Origin: Chloroflexota bacterium
Lineage (GTDB): Bacteria; Chloroflexota; Limnocylindria; Limnocylindrales; CSP1-4
DNA length: 37,169 nucleotides
Assembly (NCBI GenBank): GCA_012026785.1
Contig: VEOW01000213.1
Coordinates: 1-37,169, forward strand
Direction: 5' to 3'
The translations under genes and the position numbers were made by a program. The notes under the pieces are model-generated. The model was given only the letters and a program-made list of their open reading frames with translations. It was not told the origin of the DNA and did no database searches. Positions 15,548-23,909 of this stretch are shown here, piece by piece; within the stretch, counting starts at the first letter, position 1, and each line of letters starts with the position of its first letter.

Positions 15548-16204
15548 TCAGCCGGCTCGAGCTCCGAGGGCCGGGCCGCCGAAGCGAACAGTGCGGAAGG
15601 AGAAGATCGCGGTTCCCGGCAGGCACCAGGCATCGGCGGACAGGCCCGCCTTGCGGCAGGTCGCCTCCAGCATGCCGACCTCGTCCAGCTCGTAGAGCGT
15701 CGCCACCTCCGGCAGGAGCAGGCCGCGCGACGAGCCGCGCACGACGAGCAGGCCCTCGTCGCCGATTCGGAAGTCGAACGGGTCGCTGAGCTCGACGATC
15801 GGGCCGAGGACGGACACCTCCACCTCGATCGCGGCCAGCTCGAACTCCGTTACCGGGCTGAAGCGCCAGTCGTGAAGCGCTGCCCCAACGGCGGCGAGCG
15901 CGACGGACCGACGCACCGGACGACTCGCGTCCAAGACCCCGATGCAGCCGCGCAGCTCCCCGCCCTCGCGGAGGGTCACGAAGGCGGCGCCGGTCCGCTC
16001 CGCGCCGGCCGGCTGTCCGGGACCCTCGCCGGCGTCGTCCGCCGTCCGAACCGCGGCGAGCGCGAGATCCGGGGCGCCCTGGACGGCGGTCGCAAGCGCC
16101 AACCTGGCGACGTCGAGCAGGTCGGCTCGCTCGGCTTCCGACAGCGCCAGGTCAGGTGCAGCCAGGTCAGGTACAGCGAGGTCAGGTGCCGCGAGGACTG
16201 CCAC
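15548..16204 (-). CDS. AMMECR1 domain protein (AmmeMemoRadiSam system protein A)
   Basis: The 218-residue protein shows the AMMECR1 fold: LSEAERADLLDVARLAL, FVTLREGGELRGCIGVLDASRPV, VALAAVGAALHDWRFSPVTEFEL, IEVEVSVLGP and GLLLPEVA. The LRGCIG core is the family hallmark. It is divergent from the radical SAM and MEMO genes, together completing the three-gene AmmeMemoRadiSam set whose biochemical role remains poorly defined. The chosen start is GTG 16204; no good ribosome site is seen. The N-terminal ~20 residues are a pentapeptide repeat, AAPDL/AVPDL/AAPDL, encoded by 15-bp tandem repeats. Confidence 0.85.
   Translation of the reverse strand: MAVLAAPDLAVPDLAAPDLALSEAERADLLDVARLALATAVQGAPDLALAAVRTADDAGEGPGQPAGAERTGAAFVTLREGGELRGCIGVLDASRPVRRSVALAAVGAALHDWRFSPVTEFELAAIEVEVSVLGPIVELSDPFDFRIGDEGLLVVRGSSRGLLLPEVATLYELDEVGMLEATCRKAGLSADAWCLPGTAIFSFRTVRFGGPALGARAG
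16149..16193. repeat. Three tandem 15-bp repeats in the AMMECR1 N-terminus
   Basis: Copies at 16149-16163, 16164-16178 and 16179-16193 follow the pattern AGGTCAGGTNCAGCN with one to three differences. In the minus-strand protein each copy encodes one xxPDL pentapeptide. Copy-number change would keep the frame. Confidence 0.85.
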
Positions 16205-16318
16205 GCGAGCATCGTCGACCCGAAGGGGGGCCGAATGGCAGTGCGCTATGACCCCCGATCTCGGTCCGTCGGCACTGTTCCTCGACGTCCCCGCGAGGCA
16301 AGACTCCGAGAAGCAGCA

Positions 16319-17380
16319 ATGGGCCCGACCGTCTCGCTCGACGCCGCCGTCCCGACGATCCTCGCCGATCGCCTGCCGGACGGTGCCGTCCGCTGCAACG
16401 TCTGCGCCCATCGCTGCCTGGTCCGTCCGGGGCGCAAGGGCATCTGCCGGGTCCGCGAGAACCGCGACGGGACGCTCGTGAGCCTGGCCTACGGCCGGGT
16501 CGTGGCCGCGAACCTCGACCCGGTCGAGAAGAAGCCGCTGTTCCACGTCGACCCCGGATCGCGGTCCTGGTCGATCGCGACGCCGGGCTGCCCGTTCCAC
16601 TGCGTCTTCTGCCAGAACTGGCAGATCGCGCAGGGGCCGCGCCTCGGCCTGGGACTGCCCATCTCGGCGATGACGCCCCAGGAGGTCCTCGAGGACGCCC
16701 TCGCCTGTGACGCCGATTCGATCTCCTACACCTACGTCGAGCCGATCGTCTTCCTCGAGTTCATCCTCGACGTCGGCCGCCTGGCCCACGAGGCCGGCCT
16801 TCGAAACCTCCTGATCACCGACGGCTACGCGACCCCCGAGGCGATCGAGCTGCTGGCGCCGGTCATCGACGCGGCCAACGTCGATCTCAAGAGCTTCGAC
16901 GACGCCTTCTACCGCAAGCTCTGCGGGGCTCGCCTCCGACCCGTGCTCGACGGGATCCTCGCGATGCGTCGGGCCGGGATCTTCCTGGAGCTCACGACCC
17001 TGGTCATCCCGGGCCACAACGACAGCGATGCAGAGCTTCGAAGCCTGACCCGCTGGATCGTGGAGGAGGTCGGGCCGGAGACACCGTGGCACGTCAGCCG
17101 GTTCTTCCCGGCCTTCCGGATGCCCGATGTGCCGCCGACGCCGCTCGAGTCGCTGCGGCGGGCCGCGGAGATCGGGCGCGAGGCCGGACTGGCCCATGTC
17201 TATGTCGGCAACGCGCCGGAGCTCGAGGCCGAGGACACCCGCTGCGCCGGGTGTGGCCGGGTGGTGATCCAGCGACACGGCTACCGGGTTCGAAGCCTCC
17301 TTGCGGACGACGGGACCTGCCGCGACTGCGGGCATCGCGTCGCCGGCCTCGGCATGGGTCGGGCCGTCGAGGCGTCGTGA
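16319..17380 (+). CDS. amrS: AmmeMemoRadiSam system radical SAM enzyme
   Basis: The 353-residue protein has an N-terminal CNVCAHRC cysteine cluster, the radical SAM CxxxCxxC at Cys91, Cys95 and Cys98 (GCPFHCVFCQNW), SISYTYVEPIVFLEF, NVDLKSFDDAFYRKLCGA and HVSRFFPAFRM, all typical of PflA-like activases of the AmrS branch. Two C-terminal CxxC pairs (CAGC, CRDC) form an extra zinc-ribbon-like tail. Radical SAM activases use SAM and a 4Fe-4S cluster; the target here is unknown. ATG 16319 fits the family start. The MEMO gene follows within 8 nt. Confidence 0.92.
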   Translation: MGPTVSLDAAVPTILADRLPDGAVRCNVCAHRCLVRPGRKGICRVRENRDGTLVSLAYGRVVAANLDPVEKKPLFHVDPGSRSWSIATPGCPFHCVFCQNWQIAQGPRLGLGLPISAMTPQEVLEDALACDADSISYTYVEPIVFLEFILDVGRLAHEAGLRNLLITDGYATPEAIELLAPVIDAANVDLKSFDDAFYRKLCGARLRPVLDGILAMRRAGIFLELTTLVIPGHNDSDAELRSLTRWIVEEVGPETPWHVSRFFPAFRMPDVPPTPLESLRRAAEIGREAGLAHVYVGNAPELEAEDTRCAGCGRVVIQRHGYRVRSLLADDGTCRDCGHRVAGLGMGRAVEAS

Positions 17381-17388
17381 GGGCCGGT

Positions 17389-18297
17389 ATGGGCCGGGCA
17401 ACGGCGACCGACATTCGGGAGCCCGCGGTCGCCGGCAGCTTCTACCCTGCCGACCCGCGGCGGCTGCGAACCCTCGTGGCGCGCCAGCTCTACGAGGCGG
17501 GCGCGCGCTTCCCGCCGCCGTCCGCGGCGGGTCTCGGCGATGTCGTCGGGATCCTCGTGCCGCACGCCGGGCTCGAGTACTCGGGCGTCGTCGCCGCCGC
17601 GGCCTGGCGCCTGCTCGGCCCGGGGGACGGCGCCAGCCCTGTGCCGCCGACCGTCGTCATCCTCGGCACCAACCATCGGGCCCTGTGGCTCGAGGGCGTC
17701 GGTGCCTGGGACCGCGGCGCGTGGCGGACGCCGCTGGGCCACACTGCGATCGACACCGCCCTGGCGGCCGAGGTCGTAGCGCTCGGACGTCCGTTCACGA
17801 TCGACCTGGATGCGCACCGCGCGGAACATTCGATCGAGGTCCAGCTGCCGCTCCTGCAGGCCGTGGCGCCAGCGGCGCGGATCGTCCCGCTCGCGGTGGC
17901 GACGGGCACGGGCTCGGCGGCCCTGGAGGCGGGGGCCCGGCTGGGCTCGCTGCTCGCGGCCCGCCGGGCGGACCGGGCGAAGGTGCTCCTCGCCGTCAGC
18001 ACCGACATGGCCCACTACCCCCGGCACCGGGACGCCGAATGGGTCACCGAGCAGCTCCTGCCGGCCATCCTGGCGCTCGACGCCGCCGCCCTTGCGGCCC
18101 AGGAGCGGGACCTGCGACTTCGGGGCGTGCCGAATCTCGCCTGCGGGATGTGCGGCATCGAACCCGCGGTCGTCGGCCTGGCGGCCCTCGGCGCAGCGGG
18201 CGCTCGGCGCGGCGTGACCCTCGCCGCCGCGACCTCGGCCGACGCCGGCGGCCCGGACGCCCACACCGTGGGCTACCTCGCGGTCGCCTTCGACTGA
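17389..18297 (+). CDS. MEMO family protein (AmmeMemoRadiSam system protein B)
   Basis: The 302-residue protein starts REPAVAGSFYPADPRRL and contains VPHAGLEYSGVVAA, ILGTNH, EHSIEVQLPLLQ, STDMAHYPRHRDAE, CGMCGIEPAV and HTVGYLAVAF. These are the conserved histidine, aspartate and cysteine blocks of the MEMO family, structurally related to non-haem iron dioxygenases. ATG 17389 lies 5 nt after GAGGG; GTG 17377, overlapping the previous stop, is the alternative. It is co-transcribed with the radical SAM gene. Enzymatic function is not established. Confidence 0.92.
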   Translation: MGRATATDIREPAVAGSFYPADPRRLRTLVARQLYEAGARFPPPSAAGLGDVVGILVPHAGLEYSGVVAAAAWRLLGPGDGASPVPPTVVILGTNHRALWLEGVGAWDRGAWRTPLGHTAIDTALAAEVVALGRPFTIDLDAHRAEHSIEVQLPLLQAVAPAARIVPLAVATGTGSAALEAGARLGSLLAARRADRAKVLLAVSTDMAHYPRHRDAEWVTEQLLPAILALDAAALAAQERDLRLRGVPNLACGMCGIEPAVVGLAALGAAGARRGVTLAAATSADAGGPDAHTVGYLAVAFD

Positions 18298-18316
18298 CGC
18301 AGGCCTTATTCGGCCC

Positions 18317-19303
18317 TCACGGCAGGACGACGACCTTGCCGGCTGGCCGGCCCTCGTCCACGTGACGCAGCGCGGCGACGACCTCGTCGAGGGGGTATCG
18401 CCGGTCGATGCGAGGGGTGATGGCGCCCGCCGCGACGAGGTCCTTCAGCGCGGCTACGTCATCCGGCGCGAACGGCTTCCACCAGAACATCATCCCGGCC
18501 CACCGGTCGGTCGCCAGGGCGATCGCCGGCGTGACGACGATCGACGACAGCATCCAACCCGATGGGCCGCCCAGGGCGACGAACACCCCGCCCGGGGCGA
18601 GTGCGCGCTGCGAACCGAGCAGGGAGTGGTGGGCATCCACGGCAAGGATCCAGTCGTAGCGCTCCGTCGACTTCGTATAGTCGAGCGACCGGTAGTCGAT
18701 GACGTGGTCCGCGCCCAGCGAGCGGACGAACTCGACCTTCTCGGGGCTGCAGACGCCGGTCACCTCGGCACCCCGAGCCTTCGCGATCTGGACCGCGAAC
18801 GGGCCGACGTTCCCAGAAGCACCCTCGATGAGCACCCGCGCGCCGGGCTCGAACGTCCGGCCGTCGCGGCGGCGCAGGCCCTGGAGTGCAAGGATCCCCG
18901 CATGCGGCAGCGTCGCGGCATCCTCGAAGCCGAGCCCGTCGGGCATTCGCGAGAACAGGCCCCCGCGCTCGCAAACGAACTCGGCGAACGCGCCCTGGCC
19001 CGGCCGAGAAAGCGACAGGTCGGCGAACACGGCGTCTCCGACCTGGAACGCCGTCACCTGTGGCCCGACCGCCTCCACCACCCCGGCCACGTCGAGGCCC
19101 AGGCGCCTGCTCTTCGGCCGGCGAAGTCCCGTGAAGAGGCGGGTGAACTGCCAGCGCGGGTAGAGTCCGTCCAAATCGGCGCGGTTGATCGAGGCAGCCC
19201 GGACACGAACCAGGACCTGGTCGTCCGCCGGTTCCGGGCGATCCACCTCCTCGACCCGCACGGACTCGGGCGGACCGTAGCGGTCCCGGACGGCCGCTCG
19301 CAT
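18317..19303 (-). CDS. Medium-chain dehydrogenase/reductase, quinone oxidoreductase-like
   Basis: The 328-residue protein begins MRAAVRDRYGPPESVRVEEV, shows RVRAASINRADLDGLYPR, GLDVAGVVEAVG, the NAD(P)-binding LIEGASGNVGPFAVQIAKA and DHVIDYRSLDYTKS, and ends GKVVVLP. It lacks the structural-zinc cysteine cluster of alcohol dehydrogenases, placing it with NADPH-dependent quinone or enone reductases. GTG 19312, which overlaps the stop of the DUF1801 gene, is an alternative start, but ATG 19303 matches the usual family N-terminus. Confidence 0.88.
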   Translation of the reverse strand: MRAAVRDRYGPPESVRVEEVDRPEPADDQVLVRVRAASINRADLDGLYPRWQFTRLFTGLRRPKSRRLGLDVAGVVEAVGPQVTAFQVGDAVFADLSLSRPGQGAFAEFVCERGGLFSRMPDGLGFEDAATLPHAGILALQGLRRRDGRTFEPGARVLIEGASGNVGPFAVQIAKARGAEVTGVCSPEKVEFVRSLGADHVIDYRSLDYTKSTERYDWILAVDAHHSLLGSQRALAPGGVFVALGGPSGWMLSSIVVTPAIALATDRWAGMMFWWKPFAPDDVAALKDLVAAGAITPRIDRRYPLDEVVAALRHVDEGRPAGKVVVLP

Positions 19304-19308
19304 TGCCG

Positions 19309-19668
19309 TCACGCCCGTCGAGCCCGGCTTTGCTCGAGGAGCCGCGCAGCGACCCTCCCGATGAGCTCGTGCGGCATCGGCCGATCGAGCGGGAACCGGA
19401 GCGTGCCCTTGCCGGCCCGGTACGGCGCGATCGCGCGGTCAAGCGCCTCGTCCACGTCGGGGATCGGGTAGACCGCGACGTGGCGCTTCCAGCCCGAGAA
19501 GTAGACGACGTAGTGGCCGTTCAGGGTGAAGGTCGGGATGCCGTAGCTGATGCGCTCCTCGGTCCCCGGCGCGGCCGCCCGAATCGTCGCTCGCACCGCC
19601 CCGAGGACCTCGCGGGCCTCGGGCGGGAACGATGCGATGTACCCGTCGACGGTTTCGGGCTTGGTCAC
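19309..19668 (-). CDS. DUF1801 family protein (YdhG-like)
   Basis: The 119-residue protein carries TVDGYIASFPPEAREVL near its start, APGTEERISYGIPTFTLNG, the YFSGWKRHVAVYP segment and GTLRFPLDRPMP, the characteristic core of DUF1801. Members are small iron-chaperone-like domain proteins of unclear function. GTG 19668 overlaps the GTPase stop codon (GTGA) and GGAGA precedes it by 7 nt. Confidence 0.88.
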   Translation of the reverse strand: MTKPETVDGYIASFPPEAREVLGAVRATIRAAAPGTEERISYGIPTFTLNGHYVVYFSGWKRHVAVYPIPDVDEALDRAIAPYRAGKGTLRFPLDRPMPHELIGRVAARLLEQSRARRA

Positions 19669-20594
19669 GGCAGGATCTCCACTGTATCGCCGTCGGCGAC
19701 GCCGTGGTCGCGGCCGACGCGCTGGCCCTCGAAGCGCGCAGACGGGCCCCACACTCGAGCGCCGGCGAACGTCGCCGCGAGGTCGTGATGGACCGTGTCG
19801 GCGACCTCGACGACCGTCGAGCCGGGCGGCAGCGCGATCGGCTCCGCCTCCGTCACCCCGTTCGACCGAAGGTGCACTCGAATGAGCCCGGTCAGCCGCC
19901 AGACGGCCGCCCGGAAGGCTTCGAGGCTGGCGTCGTCGAGGATCGAAACCGCCAGGACGTCGAGATCGGGGAAGGCCCGTCGAAGGCGTTCGAAGGCGTC
20001 CCCGTCGGCTTCGTCCGCCCGGGTGACCGCGAGGAACGCGGGCTTGTCGATGCCTGCCAGCTCCACCTCGGCGCGGACGGCCCGCAGCTCCTCGGGATCG
20101 CCGCTGGCCCGAATGCAGTAGACGATCGCGTCGGCCGAGCGGAGCACGCCCAGGAGGGCCCGTCCCCCACCCCGGTCCTCCGATGCGCCCTCGATCAACC
20201 CGGGAATCTCGACGAGCTGCACGAGCACGCCGCCGATGCGCGTCAGCGCCGGAACCGGGCGCAGCGTCGTGAAGGGGTAGTCGCCGGTCTTGATCTGGAT
20301 CTCCGAGAGGGCCTGGAGCAGCGACGACTTGCCGACGTTCGGCGGCCCCACCAGCGCGATCTGGGCCGCGCCCTCGCGGCGGACGGCGATCGAATCGCGG
20401 TGGACGGCATTCGAACGGACGCGGGTGTCCTCGATCTCCGCCAGCAGCGACTTCCGGAGGTCGGCATACGGGCCGTTCCTGTAGTCGGGCAGCTCCGAGA
20501 GGAGCGCCCGGACCTCGCGGATCCGGTCCTTGCCCTCTTTCCCTATCAGCCTGCGCTTCGCCACCTGGGCGAAGGTTCGATGCGGCATCGGCAT
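19665..20594 (-). CDS. GTPase with TGS domain, Obg/DRG-related
   Basis: The 309-residue protein has a basic helical N-terminus, P-loop GPPNVGKS (83-90), a GDYPFTT switch I, G3 written EIPGLIEGA instead of DxPG, and TRAD in place of the NKxD guanine motif. The C-terminus (PPGSTVVEVADTVHHDL, GVADGDTVEIL) is a TGS domain. DRG/Obg-type GTPases act with ribosomes or translation factors. ATG 20594 follows GGGAGA. It heads a three-gene minus-strand unit with the DUF1801 and dehydrogenase genes. The 285-bp gap upstream (20595-20879) shows no gene. Confidence 0.85.
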   Translation of the reverse strand: MPMPHRTFAQVAKRRLIGKEGKDRIREVRALLSELPDYRNGPYADLRKSLLAEIEDTRVRSNAVHRDSIAVRREGAAQIALVGPPNVGKSSLLQALSEIQIKTGDYPFTTLRPVPALTRIGGVLVQLVEIPGLIEGASEDRGGGRALLGVLRSADAIVYCIRASGDPEELRAVRAEVELAGIDKPAFLAVTRADEADGDAFERLRRAFPDLDVLAVSILDDASLEAFRAAVWRLTGLIRVHLRSNGVTEAEPIALPPGSTVVEVADTVHHDLAATFAGARVWGPSARFEGQRVGRDHGVADGDTVEILP

Positions 20595-20879
20595 CGCGAT
20601 CTCCCTGCGCGCTCCCGCGCGATCATGCGGCACGGCTCGGCGCGCGGCCAGACTTGGCTCGCTGCAGCCTGCGTCCGTCCCGCCCCTTCCGTCGACGCTC
20701 GGTTCGGAAGGGGCCGATCAGCCGTTCTGGTTGGAGATCGTTGCGGCCCACGCCTCCATGGCGGAGGGGCCGGTGCGCTCGGTCATGACCGCGACAGGGT
20801 ACACGGCCATCCGGACGGACGGCTGGGTTCATGACCTCCGTCTCTACCCGGCCCCGGTGCGGGACGGGAGCATCGCAGC

Positions 20880-22082
20880 GTGCCATCGAGCCGCGCTCAC
20901 TCACGTCCCGGGTCCATGACCATCGCGGCCCTCGTCGTCGCGCTGGCCCTGGGCGGTTGCCTCGCAGCCCCGGCCGACACGCCGGCGAGCTCCGCGAGCC
21001 CGACCCCCGGAACGCCGGCGCCCAGCCCGTCACTCGATCCCGCAACGGCACTCCAGGCCATGCTCGACGACCGGCGCGAGGCGTACGGGGCGCCCGGCGC
21101 GGTGGCGGGCCTGCGCCTCGGCGCCGCGGAGTGGACGGCGACCTCGGGGACGGCCGATCTCGACGGCACACCCATCACCGGCGAGACCCGCTTCCGGATC
21201 GCCAGCATCACCAAGACGATCGTTGCCGCGCTCGTCGTCGATGCCGTCCGCCGGGGCGAGCTGCGGCTCGACGACGTCGTCGGCGACCTGGTGCCAGGGC
21301 TGCTGCGAGAGGACCCGCCAGTTACCCTTCGGCAGCTCCTCGACCACACGAGCGGCATCTTCGATCCCTCGAACGAGGGCGATGTGGCCGACGTCCAGCG
21401 CCTGCCGCCGGATCTGCGACGCCAGGCCGAGACGCTGCTGGAGCAGTACTCGGCCGGCGAGGCCGTCGTGGTGCCGGCGGCGTTGTGGATCGCGCTGGCC
21501 GAGACCCGCGATCGGTACTTCGAGCCCGGGACGGACTACCACTACAGCAACACCAACTACCAGGTCGCCGGCCTCGTTCTGGAGCGGGTCACCGGCAGGT
21601 CTCTCGCCGACCTGCTGCGGGAGCGGATGTTCGAGCCGCTCGGGCTGCGTCACACGACGCTCGCCCCGGTCGACACCTCGTCCCCGGAGATGCGCGGCTA
21701 CGAGATCGGGGCCGGGGGCGAGCTGGCGGACGTGACCGACAACCTGTTCTTCTTCGGCAACGGCGCGAGCGGCGGCATCGTCTCGACGGCCGGCGAGCTG
21801 CTGACGATCATCCAGGCGATCGCCGCGGGCCGCTTCGCCACGCCCGACCTGCTCGCCGAGCAAACGACCCCGAACCTCGCGAGCTACGGCCTCGGGATCG
21901 GGATCAACCCGCTGATCTGCGGCGGCCTGGCCCTCGGCCACAACGGGCTCGTCAACGGGACCCACTCCACGGCCCTCGTCACGCCGGGCGGTCGCGACGG
22001 GGTCGTGATCGCGGTCAACCTCGGGGCCGCGGACGATCCGCTGCTGCCCTACCTCGCCGGCCGCGCGCTCTGCTGGCGCTAG
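20880..22082 (+). CDS. Secreted lipoprotein serine hydrolase (class C beta-lactamase/DD-peptidase family)
   Basis: The 400-residue protein has a basic N-terminus, a hydrophobic stretch and a lipobox ending at Cys27 (ALGGC), so it is probably lipid-anchored outside the cell. A proline/serine-rich linker follows. The catalytic motifs are SITK (Ser109, Lys112), YSN in DYHYSNTNYQVAG, and HNG near the C-terminus. Such enzymes include DD-carboxypeptidases, esterases and beta-lactamases; the specificity cannot be read. GTG 20880 lies 9 nt after GGGAG and supplies the charged n-region; ATG 20916 would lose it. Confidence 0.88.
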   Translation: MPSSRAHSRPGSMTIAALVVALALGGCLAAPADTPASSASPTPGTPAPSPSLDPATALQAMLDDRREAYGAPGAVAGLRLGAAEWTATSGTADLDGTPITGETRFRIASITKTIVAALVVDAVRRGELRLDDVVGDLVPGLLREDPPVTLRQLLDHTSGIFDPSNEGDVADVQRLPPDLRRQAETLLEQYSAGEAVVVPAALWIALAETRDRYFEPGTDYHYSNTNYQVAGLVLERVTGRSLADLLRERMFEPLGLRHTTLAPVDTSSPEMRGYEIGAGGELADVTDNLFFFGNGASGGIVSTAGELLTIIQAIAAGRFATPDLLAEQTTPNLASYGLGIGINPLICGGLALGHNGLVNGTHSTALVTPGGRDGVVIAVNLGAADDPLLPYLAGRALCWR

Positions 22083-22585
22083 CCGGGGCGCCCCTCCAGC
22101 CAGGCGCGGATGCCGGGCAGGTGCTCCTCGTGGAGATGCTCGGTGAAGTCGCCCTCGACGATCGGGATGCCGCCGGTGAATTCGAAGGCGTTCGGGTCGG
22201 CGGCGACATCGTCGGGGAGGGCCTCGATGGCGGCCGCCAGGCGTTCGAACGACCGATCGTAGTCCTCGAGGACGTCGTGGAGGGTTCGATCACGGTCGCG
22301 GGCCTGGAGCCAGGCGTTGACGGCCTCGAGGTCGTCGTCGCCCTCCTCCAGCTGGGCCGGCCAAGGCGGCGGGGGCGCCGGCTCCCCGCGAGCGACGGCC
22401 TCGATCTGGGGAATCCGGACGTTGCGCCAGGCGGCGAGATGGGCGGTCAGGTCCCTGAACGTCCAGTCGCCCATCGGCCCTGGCTCTAGCATCCGGTCCC
22501 GCCCGACCTCGGCGACGAGCGCTCGCCAGAACCGCTGATCGGCCCGGATGCGCTCGGCCTGCTCGCGCTGCGCGGCGCTCGTCAT
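22079..22585 (-). CDS. DinB/ClbS-DfsB-like four-helix protein
   Basis: The 168-residue protein shows WTFRDLTAHLAAWRNVRIPQIEAV, FERLAAAIEALPDD and a C-terminal HLHEEHLPGIRAWLEGRPG, typical of the DinB_2/ClbS superfamily in which histidines bind a metal and some members are thiol-dependent S-transferases. The substrate is unknown. Its TAG shares bases with the TAG of the convergent serine hydrolase gene (CTAG at 22079-22082). Confidence 0.8.
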   Translation of the reverse strand: MTSAAQREQAERIRADQRFWRALVAEVGRDRMLEPGPMGDWTFRDLTAHLAAWRNVRIPQIEAVARGEPAPPPPWPAQLEEGDDDLEAVNAWLQARDRDRTLHDVLEDYDRSFERLAAAIEALPDDVAADPNAFEFTGGIPIVEGDFTEHLHEEHLPGIRAWLEGRPG

Positions 22586-22607
22586 GGAAGCGGGCGGTCG
22601 GTGCGGC

Positions 22608-23006
22608 TCAGCGAGTCTTCTCGACGAACTCGGCCCGCCACTCGGGGGCCGGGAAGGGGTTCGCGAAGTACTCGGTCATCCGGGCCACCTTGCCGTCGCG
22701 GATCTCGCCGATCCCGACGTAGCTGACCGGCACCCCGTCGCCGTAGTCCATCGTGCCCTCCACGACGAAGATGTCGCCGCTGCCGAGCATCCGCCTGTAG
22801 GTGAACGTGGGCTCACTGCCCGACTTCTCGCCGTACGCCTCGGCCAGCCGCAGCGAGCCCTCCTTCGTCAGGCGCTCGCCGGACTGGGGCCACTCCTGGA
22901 TGAAGTCGTCGGTCGCCGAGGTCTTGAGCAGGTCCATGACGGCCCTGAAGTCGTTCGAGCTCAACGCCGCCTCGAACAGTCTTGCGAGCTGGGTATTGTC
23001 TGCCAT
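22608..23006 (-). CDS. SnoaL-like/NTF2-fold protein
   Basis: The 132-residue protein (MADNTQLARLFEAALSS..., DDFIQEWPQSGERL, VEGTMDYGDGVPVSYVGIGEIRDGKVARMTEYF) has the helix-strand pattern of the SnoaL/NTF2 fold. Many members are ester cyclases or of unknown function. ATG 23006 has GAGG about 9 nt upstream; the longer frame to 23066 has no ribosome site. Confidence 0.82.
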   Translation of the reverse strand: MADNTQLARLFEAALSSNDFRAVMDLLKTSATDDFIQEWPQSGERLTKEGSLRLAEAYGEKSGSEPTFTYRRMLGSGDIFVVEGTMDYGDGVPVSYVGIGEIRDGKVARMTEYFANPFPAPEWRAEFVEKTR

Positions 23007-23075
23007 CGGGACGCACCTCGTTCGGTCGGAGGCCAGGGCTTTGACCCGGCCCTGCCGCGATGGCAAGGGTATGCC

Positions 23076-23795
23076 TCAGTCGAAATCAGGGCCGTCGCTA
23101 CTGTCGCTGTCGCTCATCTCCTTCGCCTCGATCGTCTTGTCCACGCGCTGGAGCAGCTGCTTGGCCAGCTCCGGCTCCGCCTGGACGAAGGCCAGCCAGC
23201 CCGTCGCCAGCCGCTCCAGCGCCGGGGCGGCCGCCGCCATGGCAGCCGGATCGGCGACCAGGTCCTGCTTGGTGTCGCCGAGGACGGCCCGGCCGATGAA
23301 GCCACGCTTTGCATCGACCTGCTGCCGCGAGACCATCCCGGCCTCGACGGCCTTCTCAGCCAGGCGCCCCTGCACGACGTGCGACGGCGACACGGCGGAC
23401 TTCTTGCCGTACCAGTCGCTGACGAGCCGTTCGACCGTCTTGGAACCCTTCTCGGCGACCTTGGCCAGCAGCTCCCCCTCGGCGCCGGACCAGCCGGCCG
23501 GCGAGCCCGTGACCGTCGCGACGAGGTCGGTCTTGGGGATGAACCCGAGGGCCTTGCCCTTGCGCAGCTCGAGCGTCAGGGCGCCCGTTTCTCGGAGCTG
23601 CCAGATGGCGATGGCCAGGGCCTGCGCGGCGAGGCTTTCCTTGCCGCTCCGCAGGCGCTCGCCGAGGGTGGTGACGGCGGGCGGCAAGCCTGCCGGCGTG
23701 CCCTCGAGACCAAAGGCGGCAATGATGAGCTCCGACGGTGTCGCGGCCCTGGTGCCGCTCGTGCCCGCGGGTGCGCCGGTCGACATGCTGGTCAT
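23076..23795 (-). CDS. Helical protein of unknown function
   Basis: The 239-residue protein is not recognised. It is alanine/leucine-rich and mostly helical, with a hydrophobic AAQALAIAIWQL segment, an RETGALTLEL stretch, a lysine/glutamate-rich middle (LLAKVAEKGSKTVERLVSDWYGKK) and an acidic SDSDSSDGPDFD tail. The hydrophobic segment is too short and interrupted for a confident membrane helix. It stands between intergenic regions on both sides, on the same strand as its neighbours. Confidence 0.65.
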   Translation of the reverse strand: MTSMSTGAPAGTSGTRAATPSELIIAAFGLEGTPAGLPPAVTTLGERLRSGKESLAAQALAIAIWQLRETGALTLELRKGKALGFIPKTDLVATVTGSPAGWSGAEGELLAKVAEKGSKTVERLVSDWYGKKSAVSPSHVVQGRLAEKAVEAGMVSRQQVDAKRGFIGRAVLGDTKQDLVADPAAMAAAAPALERLATGWLAFVQAEPELAKQLLQRVDKTIEAKEMSDSDSSDGPDFD

Positions 23796-23890
23796 TCGAA
23801 CCCTCCCCCCGTGATCTTCAACCAGGTCGTCGTGACCAGCCTACCGAGGGCGTGCCGGACGCGTCAGTCGTCGCGACATCCGCGTCGAGC

Positions 23891-23909
23891 TGTCCCCTGC
23901 CAGGGGACA
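23891..23909. terminator. Perfect inverted repeat downstream of the flavodoxin gene
   Basis: TGTCCCCTG and CAGGGGACA flank a single C, giving a 7-bp stem with a five-base loop. It lies 69 bp beyond the flavodoxin stop (minus strand). No T tract follows; an operator is also possible. Four G runs between 23926 and 23969 have long loops and are weak quadruplex candidates. Confidence 0.4.

Noticed and set aside
15548-17401. Very long minus-strand open frame antisense to the radical SAM gene
   Set aside because: Only the part below 16204 shows AMMECR1 features; the rest mirrors the radical SAM gene and is low in complexity.
20530-21171. ORFs on both strands in and next to the gap before the serine hydrolase
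   Set aside because: Arginine/serine-rich shadow translations with no ribosome site; most of their length overlaps real genes.
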